Assembly: GCA_002917075.1 (NCBI GenBank) | Contig: NTMA01000002.1 | Location: forward strand, 310,001 to 374,000 | Direction: 5' to 3' | DNA length: 64,000 bases | Source of the DNA: Hawksworthiomyces lignivorus | Lineage: Eukaryota; Ascomycota; Sordariomycetes; Ophiostomatales; Ophiostomataceae | Shown: positions 1 through 11,612 of the stretch, in pieces | Layout of the letters: every line of letters starts with the position of its first letter | Position numbering within the stretch: the stretch's first letter is position 1 | The notes under the pieces: generated by a model | Told to the model about the DNA's origin: nothing | What the model saw: only the letters and a program-made list of their open reading frames with translations | Databases searched by the model: none | Translations under genes and position numbers: made by a program

Positions 1-2533
1 AGTCCTTCCCTTGTGTCCAGGCAAAGTCGTCGGGCTACGGTGGTCTGCAGTTTACCATCACTTACCCGCCTGGCTCTGACTTCACCCTCGAGCTGCAGAC
101 CAAGACGCAGTGCAGCGCCAGCAACTACTCGAGCGAGTGGTTCGCGATCTCGGGCCTCTCGGGCAACCAGCAGGTCGTCACGCTCGACCTCAACGTGTAC
201 GAGACGTCAAATCTCGACGCGATCACTGGCTTTGTGTTTGCCAGTTTTAGCAAGGTTGGAGAGTACACATTGAGCAATCTCAAGTTTGTGTGCCGCAACC
301 TTGAATCGCGGTCTGGCCGAGGTGAGCCCATGGATCCCGCAGCCCTCCCTAGGCGCCAAAACTAACTGTGCTAGAGTCACCCGCTTTGCCGCCTAACTTA
401 GACTCGCCGGCGGCGCTTCCACAGGACGTGCCAGACCTCTTCAATAAGAGGAGTGCAAAAGCGTCGCCGGCCAGCATCCGGCCGTCCGCCCACTGTCCTT
501 TTTCTTCTGCCTCTCCTTCTTCTTCCCGTTCTTCTACCATTACGTATTCTCCTTCTTCGGCAAAAAAACCCACCCATGTCCTTTCCAAGCCGGCTGCCAC
601 TTCAACAGCAGCCGGCTCTGCGGCCAGGCCGTCCGCTTCGCTCTCGGGTTCAACACCCGCTGTTTCCACGGCCTCCCGTTCTCTGTCCTCTGCCGCGTCT
701 CCACAGCCCAGCATGGACGAAGCAGCGCTGGAGCTGCTGCGAAGAGCAGTGATTCCCGACTACACAAATCCGCCAAAGAAGACCGTCATCCAGACGACCA
801 TATATGGACCACAGCCCACATCGGTGGAATCTTGCAAGGATCTGCTCATTGACGACTGGGAGTCACAGTCCCGCCTGACGTTCCTGTACTACAATTCCAT
901 GTACCAAGCCTCCAGCGACGACGGCACCATGAAGTCCATCGTCGTGCACAATAACAACACCGTCACGATCGCCCCCCAGAGCTCCGACTCGTACTTTTAC
1001 AGCCAGATGCCCTGCGTCAACACCACGGGAATCTATGGAGGCATCTCCATGAAAGCCAAGGCGCCCCGCGGGACGACGTTTACGATCCAGCTGGCGTCCG
1101 TAGACAAGTGCGGCAGCAGCAACTTCACCGAGGCGCAGACGTTGTCCACGGACGACCTCGGCTGGCAGTTCGACGACACGCTCAAGTCGTACTATTTCCC
1201 GCTGACCAAGTACCCGAACGTCAACCCCACTAAGATTTCCATGATCTATTTTGCGTCGCTCTCACGCCCCATCACCCTGGGCCCCATGGCCTTCTACTGC
1301 GGCGACCAGCCGTCGGAGGTGGCGGCGCCGCCGCACCCAGTGAACCCGCAGGAGCAGCACTTGGTGCCGGCGCCGGCCAGCTCGGAGGGGTCGCTGCTGA
1401 TCGATGACTTTACCAACTCGGACAGCAACACGCTCAACCAGTGGCACGGCTGCGACGAGGACTGCGTGACGTCGACGTTCTTGCCGGGCGGCGGCGTGGT
1501 GCTGCAGACCAACGACTCGGACCTCGCGTGGTACTCGTCGCTGGCGGACAAGTGCGCGGACATCAAGGCGTTCTCGGGCTCGTACCTGCACGTGTCGTTC
1601 AGCGGCAGCAGCAAGTTCACCATCTCGCTGCAGCAGGCCAACAAGGACTGCAACCCGGACGTGGCGCCGTACCCGGAGACGTGGGACTCGCTGGAGGCGG
1701 CGCGCTACGCCACCGACACGGACATCTACATGCCCATCAACCACTTCAACGTCGACCTGGGCCGCGTGATCACGTTCGCCTTCAAGGGCTTCTACACGAC
1801 GGCGCCGACGACGCTGCACCGCGTGGAGATCGTGCCGTCGGTGCCCGACGGCTTCCAGATGCCCGACAAGCTGCCCTCGGGCAACCTCGTCTTCGCCTGC
1901 AAGCGGCCCAACTCGTTTGCGTTTGCCATTGACGACGGCGACCCGACGCTGGCCCAGGAGGTCATGGAGATTGTCAAGTCGGAGAACATCGTCGTGACTT
2001 TCTTCACCGTCGGCCTGCCGCTCGAGGACCCGACCACCAACCTGTCGACCGTGTACCTGGACATGCAGGCGCGCGGCCACCAGATCGCCATCCACTCGTA
2101 CACGCACCCCAAGATGGAGGGCCTCGCCGACTACGCGGCCATCGACTGGGAGTACAACAACGACGTGCAGGCCGTGGCCAAGACGTTCAACGGCTTCCAC
2201 ACGCCGTACTTCCGGCCGCCCTTTGGCACCGAGGGCGCGCGCATGCGCCAGCGGCTCGCGCTCGCGCTCAACGTGACCGACCCCTACGTCGTCATGTGGA
2301 GCGTCGACGTCGAGGACTGGAAGTGGGGCACGTCCAGCACGCCCGAGAAGCAGCTGGACGCCTTCAAGCGCGACCTGGCCAAGGGCGGCAACCTCGTCGT
2401 CATGCACTACCTGTACCCCAACACGGTCAAGTACCTGCGCCAGTTCATCCGCCTGGCCAAGGCCACCGGCAGGCAGCTCATGCGCGTCGACCAGTGCATG
2501 ATGGACCCGCGGGCGCCTCCCCTGAGCAGCTGA
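1..2533 (+). CDS. Polysaccharide deacetylase (CE4/NodB) with tandem beta-sandwich modules, 5' end outside the window
   Basis: Predicted to remove N-acetyl groups from a cell-wall polysaccharide such as chitin. I read two exons: 1-321 (frame starting at base 3) and 375-2533. The 53-nt intron has donor GTGAGC, a CTAAC branch site and acceptor GCTAG, and the phase matches. About 825 residues lie in the window. The C-terminal NodB domain (about 1885-2500) carries the expected motifs: AIDDGD at about 1924, HSYTHP at about 2093, RPPFG, DVEDW and VVMHYL, so the metal-binding Asp-His-His set and the catalytic residues look intact. Before it lie three related beta-sandwich-like segments (about 3-300, 830-1305 and 1395-1850), with a Ser/Thr/Pro-rich linker (about 380-780) after the first. 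The signal peptide, if any, is off the window. A secreted or wall-bound enzyme is inferred. The family call is firm; the substrate is not known. Confidence 0.87.
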
Positions 2534-3807
2534 GCAAGGGGGAGAGGCGAGACAAAAACAAGACAGGATGCTGCAAGAGACGGACAAGGAAAAAAAGGCA
2601 AAAAACTTCATAGCATCATGGCGTATATATCGGCTATATGGTCTTCTTTTTACCTTCTTCTTTTTCGGTGGCTGACAACCAGATTGGCTGGGACGCAACA
2701 TCATGAGCGCAAAAAAAAAAAGGCAAACTCTAGGAAACACAAAAACAAAAAGACTGAAGCAGGCCTCACTCAATATTCGATTGGGCATATAGGGCGGCCA
2801 GAGACGAAAGAAAGCAGAGGAAAGATTTTGGATGGAAGAAGAAAAGGGGAAGCAGAGAAGAATAGGGGGGAAACGGGCTACGCCTCTCTTGACAAACTTC
2901 ACCTCTCCTTTGCTTTTCTTTTTACCTGTCTCATATTCTCCCTCTGTCCCAAAAATAAACCAACGTCGTCTTTTTTACGACTTCCTGGTCCGAAGAAGAG
3001 TTTTTTTTGCCCTATTTTCTATTTTCCATTTTCACAACCTTTTGAATATCTGCCTTTCTCTCTACGGAGTCATACCTGTTCTAATACAACTGAATCGTAT
3101 TCTATCAAGAAGTTTTCAGAAGGCTGTCTGAGTGATATGAAAGATGCAGCTAAACGAATGAGGCAAAATCATGACGTCGTCCGTATAAGCCATAAGGTGG
3201 TCTGGTGTATGGAATTAGCGTGCAGCTTCCACTGGAGGCCGTTTTCTGATGCGCTTTTATCCTCTCATCAAGAATGTCCTCGTAGCATCTGCCTTATGTA
3301 TTATTGCCTGAGTTCTTGAGATTTGTGTGCCTTGTCGAGATTGTTTCGTTTTCATGGCCATGCTTACGTATAACCAGGATAGCTTGTCCAGGATCCTCGT
3401 TTAGATTTTGAAATAGGACGATGGACTTGCGGGTCTGGCTGAGATGGACATTGAGGGTTCAATCAGGCTGTGTACAGTAGAAGGCAAATTGGGTATACAA
3501 TGAAGAAGCAAGAACGGGTGCACACCGCCCGCCTACTGATACTACTACGGAGTATGATTACTCTACTTCAACCCTTATGTGCAAGTGTCTGCGGGCTGGT
3601 ATTACACGATACAGCTTTCTAGGAAGTACATGCTGCCCATCTGCCATGCCTGTTAATATTCCTACCTTATATTAATATTAGGTCAGCAATCCTAGAGAGT
3701 CATTTATATGCTTTATGGCACCAGGACCAAGAAGACTCGGAATTTATCGAGCTCGTCCTACGTCAACAGGTGCATATAGATCGTTGTTTGGCTAACTCAA
3801 CATGACT
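2534..3807. other. Intergenic, AT-richer, no gene seen
   Basis: This stretch holds A-runs, pyrimidine tracts (about 2890-3060) and one TACGGAGTA 9-mer (3546-3554). The open frame at 2618-3319 has no recognisable domain and low-complexity composition, so I do not call it a gene. Confidence 0.6.
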
Positions 3808-5100
3808 TTATACAATCTGAATCTCAAATAAACCATTTCCACAGTCCTTCTCGTAATAAAAGCTATCTAGCTCTTGCAATATCGGAAGTTCTACTCCAAT
3901 TGTGCCACTTTCATCTTCAAAGTCAAAGCTTCCCACTCGAGTGTACATACCACGGCTGCCTGCGACGTGGTGGAGTATGAGCCCGAGCATTTTCGGCCTC
4001 ATTTTCACCTCTTCTTCGCTAGACAGCGATTTGTCTCTAAACACAGTTGTCCCCGCCAAAAGCTCCAAAAAAAATGCTGCGCCCGGTTCAGAGGCGAGCT
4101 TTACCCAGCTGTATTAAAACGATAGATGAACATGCAACTCGCCATAACTATCTGGTTGAATATCGACGCTTCGTTCCAATAAGTTAATAGTCATTGCATC
4201 CCATTGACTACTCTTTGGATTCGCAATAACACTATCAGCTACCTTGAGGAACCTCCCACGGATGCGCAGCTGACCGTTCTTGACTGGCCCAAACGGTTCT
4301 CCGGGAATGACGGGTGTGGTACGTAATGAGAGAATCTCTGCCGGGGAGTGATTTTTGCCGTTGTTTAAAAATTCCCAGGTATTCGGATACGATCTAAACG
4401 TAGACTGACCGGAATCAACACTGTAGAAGGACACGGGTCTGCTTACAGACGGCCATGCCCAGGTCGGAGTAATGTGTTCACCACTCCCAGCGGTTGGTGT
4501 CTCGTCGTATACGTTAATCTCCCACGCAAGGCTCAGGAGCATATCCTCCCCCCACATGCCAGCGAAATACACATCATTATAACTTTTAGCGAACTGCTTT
4601 GCGACAGCCGACAAGGCGACGAGCCGGTCAGTCGGGCGAGAGAGTTGTCTCTTGGAATATTCCTCAATGACCCACCATCAATTCTAACGGAGATCTCCGA
4701 GCTGTCAGTCGCCTATCCGAAGGCGAATAGTAAAGAGGAGCGGAGATATTCCACATACCGGCAGGGCTTAAATTTTGATCAAAGCAATTTATCATGGGCA
4801 TTAGGAGTTGCTTTAGGGGATGACTGCCTCCAGGAGGTTGAAGTTGTTCAGGCCGGCTGTGAGACCCTTTGGGAAACAATTCGCAACAAACGTTCTTTTG
4901 GCACTCCCAAATCATCTGAGTTGAACCAAAATGGAGGACCCGCGGCGCCTGCCGTATGTTAGTAATTATATGACTCCTCGTAGTGACCAGAGGGGCGGCA
5001 GCGTAAGTTTACAGTGAGTCGTTCCTGGAACACCCAGGCCCTCTTTTGTAAAGGAGAGGTCTCGATACTCTCAGAATAATACCACGCAATCCATTAGCGG
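3808..5100 (-). pseudogene. HET-domain (heterokaryon incompatibility) gene relic
   Basis: Reading the minus strand from about 5100 down gives, in order, pieces typical of the fungal HET family: KRAWVFQERL, an intron with donor GTAAAC and TACTAAC branch site (4949-5012), APRVLHFGST, MIWECQ, a WWVIEEYS segment, PTDRLVALSAVAKQ, DVYFAGMW, PTWAWPSV, and a C-terminal tail ending at 3808. The reading is broken: the frame changes near 4665-4670, just before WWVIEEYS, and a TAA at 4114-4116 interrupts the otherwise open tail in the same frame. A TAA near 5090 closes the frame upstream, and the N-terminal core of the domain (the ALSHVWG-like and IDSLCI-like motifs) is not recognisable. HET proteins normally control non-self recognition and cell death after hyphal fusion. 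This copy cannot make a full protein. Confidence 0.8.
4949..5012 (-). other. Preserved intron inside the HET relic
   Basis: Donor GTAAAC, TACTAAC branch site and acceptor GGCAG are all intact, and joining the flanks restores the family motif order QERL-T-APRVLHFG in one frame. This supports descent from a once functional spliced gene. Confidence 0.7.
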
Positions 5101-6833
5101 CTCCTTGTGGTTATCTTTATTTTGGCCATCATCCGCATGCACTGAGGCGATCAATGAATCGTTAGAATGGTATAGGTAGATTCTAGTGGAAGCAAGCGAG
5201 AACTGACAAGTAGCAAGCGGCAAGTGATGAGAAAACCGGGGACGATGGGTATTCGCAGACAGTGATGGGTAGTCCCTCCGGATCTTCATATGTTGTTTGT
5301 TATAAATCAGGACATGTGCCAAAAAAGACGGGACAGGGGGAAAGATTCAATAAATTTAGTTAAACAGAACTTTGTATTATAGCCTTTGTGGAAACACAAG
5401 AGGGCTGTTATAGCAAAATAGTCACCTCCATCTCTATGAAGATCGTGTATAACTCAAAGGTAGACAATCTTCACAGTAGAGGACTTCCCGCAACCGTTCT
5501 ATCGACAATCTTTCTGCAAATCAGTATTTTTTTTTCTACACAACCAATTGTCTGTTTGCGTATGACTTTCCCTAAATCCAGAGCTAGTCTACACGTTACA
5601 CTCATCACAATATTCCTTCCGCTTGGCTATTTTCTACGCTGTCCTAGCACAACCAAATCTATGCCTCCGGTCACTAATAAACATCAAAAATTGTATTAGG
5701 TAGCATTATTATCAAGTCGGCAAAGCCGGTGATACGGACGACCTCGGCGCTCTGGAGCTATCGCCAGTTCAAACAAAATAGGCTTTCTGATCGGCGCACT
5801 AGCTTTGGTATTTGGAATGCAAAACACGAGACCATTTCAAGATACGGCCATCCTTGTCTGACAAATAACCGATCCGGGGAAAGGCGGATAGGGAACTACT
5901 AGACAGAGAGCGAGAAGCGAGGGAGGCAAGCCTGACTTGGTGGTTCCGTGGAGCTTGCTAGATCAATTGTCATGCCGGGATTTGTAGGTACGAGATCTCA
6001 CTGCTTCGGGCATCATTCGGCGACGGAGCTCTGAGATCTGGACAATTGGTCCAGCCTTCTCGGTAGCTCTTCTCCCTATCTTCTTGCTTTATCTATCAGT
6101 GCCTGATGTCAGACTTGCAAACGTTGAAAAATGAGACACGCTAAAACAGAGAAAAACATAACGGCCCGTATTCCCCTTGACAAATAATGGCGTCCCCTCA
6201 CTCAGCAACCTCGTTGTCTCATTGTCCTCTCGGCGGCCACGCTTGCTGACACCTTTTCCCGACAAGGTGGGGTGCTGGACCAATATTAGCTTGCCTGTCG
6301 TATTTCCATGATGTGCTTCTGCAATGTGCGTGCTGCACAGAACGGGGCGGGTGATTTGTAACCAATGGCGCATCGACAATTTGAGATATGACGCCGGTCG
6401 TATTTTGAAATAATGGACGTCCCGACTTATGGTGCATGAGGACATGAATGGCCAGCGGAGAACCAAAGGATATGCAAGAAGCTTAACGTGTTTGTATACT
6501 ACATTAAAGTGCGGCATCAGAGTAAGATTTTGCTTTTGACCAGCCTTCTTGCTCTTTCACATTTTCCCCTCCCCCCCAATTCGCCTCCCTGAGTATTTCC
6601 AAATACCCCTCAAACCCGTTGCTGTGATTCCATTGACAGACGTAGGGAGGGAAGATAACAAGCTAATATATAAAGTCATTGTGTCTCCTCCCTTGGGTTG
6701 CTGTTGTTCGTAGAGAGATGTCCATTCTAGTCTGTCCATCAACCAGTGATCTACTGCTAGCTGCTTAACCATCATTCCGTTTAAGACAAAATCAAAAATC
6801 AAACCGTAATCTCAGGATTCAAAAATACAAACA
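5101..6833. other. Intergenic, no gene recognised
   Basis: AT-richer sequence. Several open frames of 60-140 codons on both strands (for example 6089-6517 minus) have no domain I recognise. The last 200 bases are the promoter of the peroxidase gene. Decayed accessory DNA is possible next to the HET relic, but I cannot show it. Confidence 0.55.
6667..6673 (+). promoter_or_regulatory. TATA box of the catalase-related gene
   Basis: The sequence TATATAA lies 167 bases before the ATG at 6834, a usual distance for a fungal TATA promoter. Called by motif and position only. Confidence 0.5.
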
Positions 6834-7899
6834 ATGCCTCTTCCTACTGATGCCAAGGTCGTAGAGACCGGCCAGGAGCTCATTAATATCTTCCATGGCA
6901 TTTTTGGGCCGCACCCAGGATTTCGTCCAGGCAAGTAATCTACGGAGAATAGAAAAGCTCTTATACATACATAGATAAACAAAAAGAAGAATTTAATTGA
7001 GGTTTAGCGGTCACTAATACCAACCTTTCACAGCTCATGCAAAGGGCATTCTCGTAAAAGGCACATTCACGCCGACGGCGGAGGCCGCTGCGCTGTCCAA
7101 GGCGCCGCACTTTAACAACCCGTCCACGCCGGTTCTCGCGCGCTTCTCGTCGTCGACGGGCATCCCGCAGCTGCCCGACTCGGACCCCAACGGCAACCCG
7201 CGCGGCTTTGCCCTCCGCTTTGTGCTGGCGGAGACGCCGCGCCGGAAGCACACGGACATTGTCGCGCACAGCGTGCCCTTCTTCCCGGCGGCCACCGCGG
7301 ACGAGACGCTGGCGTTCTTCCAGGCGCTGACCAAGGCGGGCGCCGACCCGGCGTCGTTTGGCGCGTACCTGGCGGCGCACCCGGCGGCGCAGGCGTTTGT
7401 GGCGGCGCCCAAGCCGACGCCGTCGGCGCTGTCGCGCGAGGCGTTTTTCAGCGTCAACGCCTTCAAGTTTGTCAGCGCGGCCGGCGCGGAGACGTTTGTG
7501 CGGTACCGCATCCTGCCGGTGGCGGGCGTGGATGCGCTGGACGACGAGGCGGCCAAGGCGCTGTCGGCCGACTTTCTGTACGACGGCGTGCGCGCGCAGA
7601 TCCGCGACAAGAAGGAGCCGATCCAGTTCAAGCTGGTCGCCCAGATCGCCCAGGAGGGGGACGTCACCGACGACAACACGCAGCACTGGCCCGAGGACCG
7701 CGCGCTGGTCGAGCTCGGCCTCGTGTCCCTGGACGCCCTGGTCGAGGACGAGGGCGCCGGCGTCGACGCCGCCCAACAAAAGTACCTCATCTTCGACCCC
7801 GTGCCGCGCGTCGACGGCATCGAGGCCTCCAAGGACCCTCTGCTGGACCTACGCGCCGCCATCTACCTACTAAGTGGCAAGGAGCGGCGCGCCGCCTAA
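6834..7899 (+). CDS. Catalase-related peroxidase (SrpA-like, heme)
   Basis: Small heme peroxidase of the catalase superfamily, 320 residues, likely acting on organic peroxides rather than as a classic catalase. Exons are 6834-6930 and 7034-7899. The intron starts with GC: CCAG|GCAAGT at 6931. Only this choice gives the family sequence FRPAHAKGILVKGTF in phase; using the GTAATC just downstream shifts the frame. Motifs seen: the presumed distal His in RPAHAKG, ARFSSSTG, NPRGFALRF, and near the C-terminus DGIEASKDPLLDLR followed by AIYLLSGKERR, which holds the likely heme-ligand Tyr. The segment that carries the catalytic Asn in true catalases reads DIVAHSVPFF here, so that Asn seems absent, as in minimal catalase-like peroxidases. 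No signal peptide or C-terminal SKL is seen, so cytosolic location is likely. Confidence 0.85.
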
Positions 7900-9649
7900 G
7901 AGATGAGGAGGGGTGGGCCGCGGCAATGGGCGAGGCGAAACATGGGGGAACTGCAAGGAAGGCGTTTGTTCGCAGCACGCATCAAGAGCTTCGGGGCGGG
8001 GACCACTCGTTTTCGTCGATTTTCTCGATTTTCCTTTCTCAGAGCTTCCGGAGCACGTTGAGAGTATTTTTCTTTTTGCAAAACCATATGACGTTTAAGC
8101 ACAAATCATACAAGAAACTTGCCTTAAGAACATGTACCGCAGGTTAGGATTGTGTGATAGCACCTCGAATCAATGTTATATTTGGTAGAGGAACAACTTG
8201 TATCCGCTCTGGTTGTAGCACATCATATGTCAGTTTACCAAACAAGAGATAGATTAATTTGTGTTCCTCTGTTAGTGGGGATCTAAACAAAGTGGATTCA
8301 GGAGCACAGAAGTGATGTAACAACTTTACAAGAGACGAGTGGAAGATGAAAGCAAAGTGGGTAATGCTGCAGCTGCAGTCGCAGAGGCCAATGGTCTGTA
8401 TTGATTGCTCGTCTAACACTCTTGTAGATGGTTTCCTAGACCAACAAACAAAAGCATCAAGCTGTCCAAATATTGTAAAAATCTCCACGAACATACTTGA
8501 TTTAGAGCTCCTTGTACATCTTTGCATTTATGTCTCTGGTCTATTTTTCCAGTTTTACACTGTTAAACCGTGATGAAGCTACGAGAGAGCTTGGATCATG
8601 ATCTTCTGCTTACACGATATTCTCAAAGCACATGTCGTGATACATTTAGGCCCAAATGTTGAAAGTATGTTGCAATCTCCCTATTGATGCCACATAGCGG
8701 GATGTTACCCAAAATCTGCCAATTCTATTATGTGGTGCACAGACGGAGTCGAAGACGAGGCTCTCAAGCGCCGAGCTTGGTTTGATGATTTGGATTTTCA
8801 ATAATTTTAGTCAAAAGTAAAAGAAGTGAGAAGGTAGCTAAACATGATTCATCACATTGTGAAACCACGTAACGAAGCCCCTGTAAGGTAAGACAATTCT
8901 ACATGTGCATCTACGGTCTAGGCCTGTATGCTTTGATTTTGTTGCTTCGCAATTACGACAATCGTGATACCTACGTAGCGCAACAGGCCGCTCAGGACAC
9001 AAAGCGGAAACATGCCGTGGGTTGAATGCCATACAAATGCATATTGATGCAGTGTAATGCAAGCAGATAGGAAGTACAGCCCAGCATAGTAGGATCAGAA
9101 GTCTGAATGGTCTAGAAAGTTAAAACTTAATTCTTTACACACGGCCTGTGCATAACTTGTAGCCAAAATCTGGACCAGGGAGAAATGAAGTCTAGACAAA
9201 TTACCAGAGGCCATATGGTGATGCGCCAAGGGATCTCAATGGTAAAGCGCATGGAGATTGCCATTCCATTCGAGTGCAAGTCTTGAAGCTGTATGATGCA
9301 TTGTTGCTGTAAAGTATGTTTCACGATGCTGGTAGCCGTTGAACGAAACGAAGCTATGAACGATGTACAGCTGAATAAAAATTTCAACGTCGTATCCAGA
9401 TCAGCTTGGCATTGGTGGAATATCTCATGCAAGGTATCGAGCCTTGGCCATCAAGAAGGGCAGCATCATGCCTCATAGAAGTAATTCAGAGGTAGATATA
9501 AGGAATGCAGTAAAGATAGCTCATGCTGTGGGCACTTCCTTTGGAAGACAAGTCTTCTGCCCCAGAAACAACCATTTCCCATTTATTGCAAAGCTTTTTT
9601 CACCCTTTATATTGCATACTACAGACTCGTGAATATAGCCATTGACGAT
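7900..9649. other. Intergenic, no gene recognised
   Basis: AT-richer stretch with only short, domain-free open frames on both strands (for example 8144-8527 minus). It holds the 3' end of the peroxidase gene and the upstream region of the Ser/Arg-rich gene. Confidence 0.55.
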
Positions 9650-10897
9650 ATGATGGCATCTAACTGGACTGCAAACGAATCTCGGGCCATCGTCAGGCTC
9701 GATCGTCATGGACAGCGCGCTCCTCGTCATGGGGATCATGCACGGTCAAGAGGTCGTTCTTACGAAAAAGACCATTGCAGTAGAGAGCGAAGCTACAGTG
9801 CGAGTAGTGACGATGACATTGATCAAAAAGAGAACCGAGTCGGCTGCAGAACAGGCTTAGACGAGCAGCACGGCTCAACTGATAGCCAACTTCAAGAACA
9901 TGAATGGGACGAGATTCAAGACGAAAATTTACACCTTGTGCAAGATACAGCGTTCAAGAGAAGAGACCAACCTGGTACCAAACAATCTACAGCAGTTGCC
10001 GCCAGCGACAGTCAGAGTGTGAATGAGAAACAACTTACAGCACAGCAGCCATACCTACAAAGCAGTGACAGTAGTAGCAGCTCAACGAACCGCAACACAA
10101 GCACTAGTGCAAGCCGCCATCTGCATGGCTCTCAGCCTCCAGCTCTGGAGCGTAATGGCAGAGGCGATCAAAACAATAATAATGTGCGTCGCCTACACTG
10201 GGCCTTGGACAGTGACGATCGGCAGCCACCCCGAAGCCATCACACAGACGAATTCCTTCAGAAAGACACACGAGGCGTACCATTAAATCGTCTATCAGGT
10301 GCCATGGAGAGAAGCCAAGGCAGTCACAGTCGCCAGTCGTCTGACGAGCGCTCTTCTCATTCTCGCCATGCCTACGAGCAGACGCACGCTCCTAGATCTC
10401 TGTCTCCTGTTCGCCAACAAATCAGTACTGGGCATAACCGTACCGAGGATTATGACGGCGACCGCTACCATTCGCGGAGAAAGAAGACGCGGGACAGATC
10501 TCGGTCAGATCGGTGGAGGGGCAGAGGCGACACAGATAGCTACCGCGGGAGTAGCGTCTCCCCTTCACAGAGACACACAGAACGACCAAAAGCCTCGTCA
10601 TCAGTCTCCTCCTCCTTGGACTTGGGCACTGCAGCCCGCAATGCCCTTCGAGCAGGAGCCATGGCGGCACTCCTCAACCACGGCGTGCCTGGAGCTTGGA
10701 TGGGCGACAAAGGCAAGCAAGTCGCTACCGCCGCCTTGGGTGCCGCCATCGTAGACACTTACATGGGTCACAAGCACCCCGAGATGCTCAACGGCATCCG
10801 TCATACGGCCATGCGGCAGGTGGCCGAGTACGCCATCGGCAGCATCGTAGCAGAGCCCATCATGCAGCGGATAACAAAACGTCAAGGACGTCGGTAG
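9650..10897 (+). CDS. Ser/Arg-rich protein with conserved C-terminal module, function unknown
   Basis: Single open frame. The first ATG in frame is at 9650, with a second at 9653, giving about 415 residues. The first 330 residues are hydrophilic and rich in Ser, Arg, His, Asp and Gln, with RS/RD-type repeats (RSRGRSYEKD, RRKKTRDRSRSDRWRGRG), like disordered RNA-associated proteins. The last 85 residues are different: ordered, Ala- and Gly-rich (ARNALRAGAMAALLNHG, then WMGDKGKQVATAALGAA), ending in a basic tail. I recall similar Ala/Gly tails, with a GxWxGxKGxRVATAAxGAA-like pattern, on other fungal disordered proteins, but I know of no function for them. A nuclear or RNA-related role is only suggested by composition. 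No intron is needed. Confidence 0.65.
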   Translation: MMASNWTANESRAIVRLDRHGQRAPRHGDHARSRGRSYEKDHCSRERSYSASSDDDIDQKENRVGCRTGLDEQHGSTDSQLQEHEWDEIQDENLHLVQDTAFKRRDQPGTKQSTAVAASDSQSVNEKQLTAQQPYLQSSDSSSSSTNRNTSTSASRHLHGSQPPALERNGRGDQNNNNVRRLHWALDSDDRQPPRSHHTDEFLQKDTRGVPLNRLSGAMERSQGSHSRQSSDERSSHSRHAYEQTHAPRSLSPVRQQISTGHNRTEDYDGDRYHSRRKKTRDRSRSDRWRGRGDTDSYRGSSVSPSQRHTERPKASSSVSSSLDLGTAARNALRAGAMAALLNHGVPGAWMGDKGKQVATAALGAAIVDTYMGHKHPEMLNGIRHTAMRQVAEYAIGSIVAEPIMQRITKRQGRR

Positions 10898-11612
10898 AAG
10901 GTGTGGCGAAGAAGAAAGAAGCTAGAGAGAACGGGCATGAGAGAGAACAGAGATAAAACGAGACACCACCGAGGTTGTTGCAAAAGACGCTCTTTGATAC
11001 AGAGATTTCATTGATGTCGGACGGACAAAAATAGAGCAGAACCGCAGTAGTACATAGAACCACAGAATAGGAATGGCTGATTCAAGGAACGCTCTAGAAG
11101 AAAACGCGTGTGATTACCTGAAGCAAAAGGCAGTCCAAGAGTGAAGCCAAAGCTGTATAGTCAAGCTGTAGCAGGCCACTAAACTCTTGTAATGCTTGTA
11201 ACTTAGGTGCTATAATTACTGTTTTTAAGCCGCCAGCACAGAGCAGGTCAGGGCGCTTTAGTGCAACCACTTCGCTGAAATACCACGTGATGATATCGAT
11301 AAGGGGTGTTCAGTCGACCTGACAGTTTCCCAACGTCTTTCGTCGTTTCAACCAAGGAAGCACTGGAAGAGTTCTGCACGTTCCAAGCACATCACAGCTG
11401 TTTGGACCTTTATGAATGTACGATATACATTCTGTGATACCTCTAGATCGACCTGGACAGCCTTTGTTGCCAATCCCCTCCCTGCCGAAACCGCGTGACC
11501 CACCCCCCTTGGCCTGCGAAAATTCGCCGTCTTCCGTGCCTCCAAGACAACCAACGACCCAGGCGACTGTGACGCCGAAGCATCCTCTTCCCTCCACAGG
11601 TCTTGCCTGTCT
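10898..11612. other. Intergenic, promoter side of the Trs85 gene
   Basis: No gene seen. The frame used by Trs85 stays open back to a TGA near 11500 without an ATG, so part of this stretch may be 5' leader or an upstream exon. Confidence 0.5.

Noticed and set aside
2618..3319. 233-codon plus-strand frame after the deacetylase
   Set aside because: Composition follows A-runs and pyrimidine tracts; no domain, no GC3 bias.
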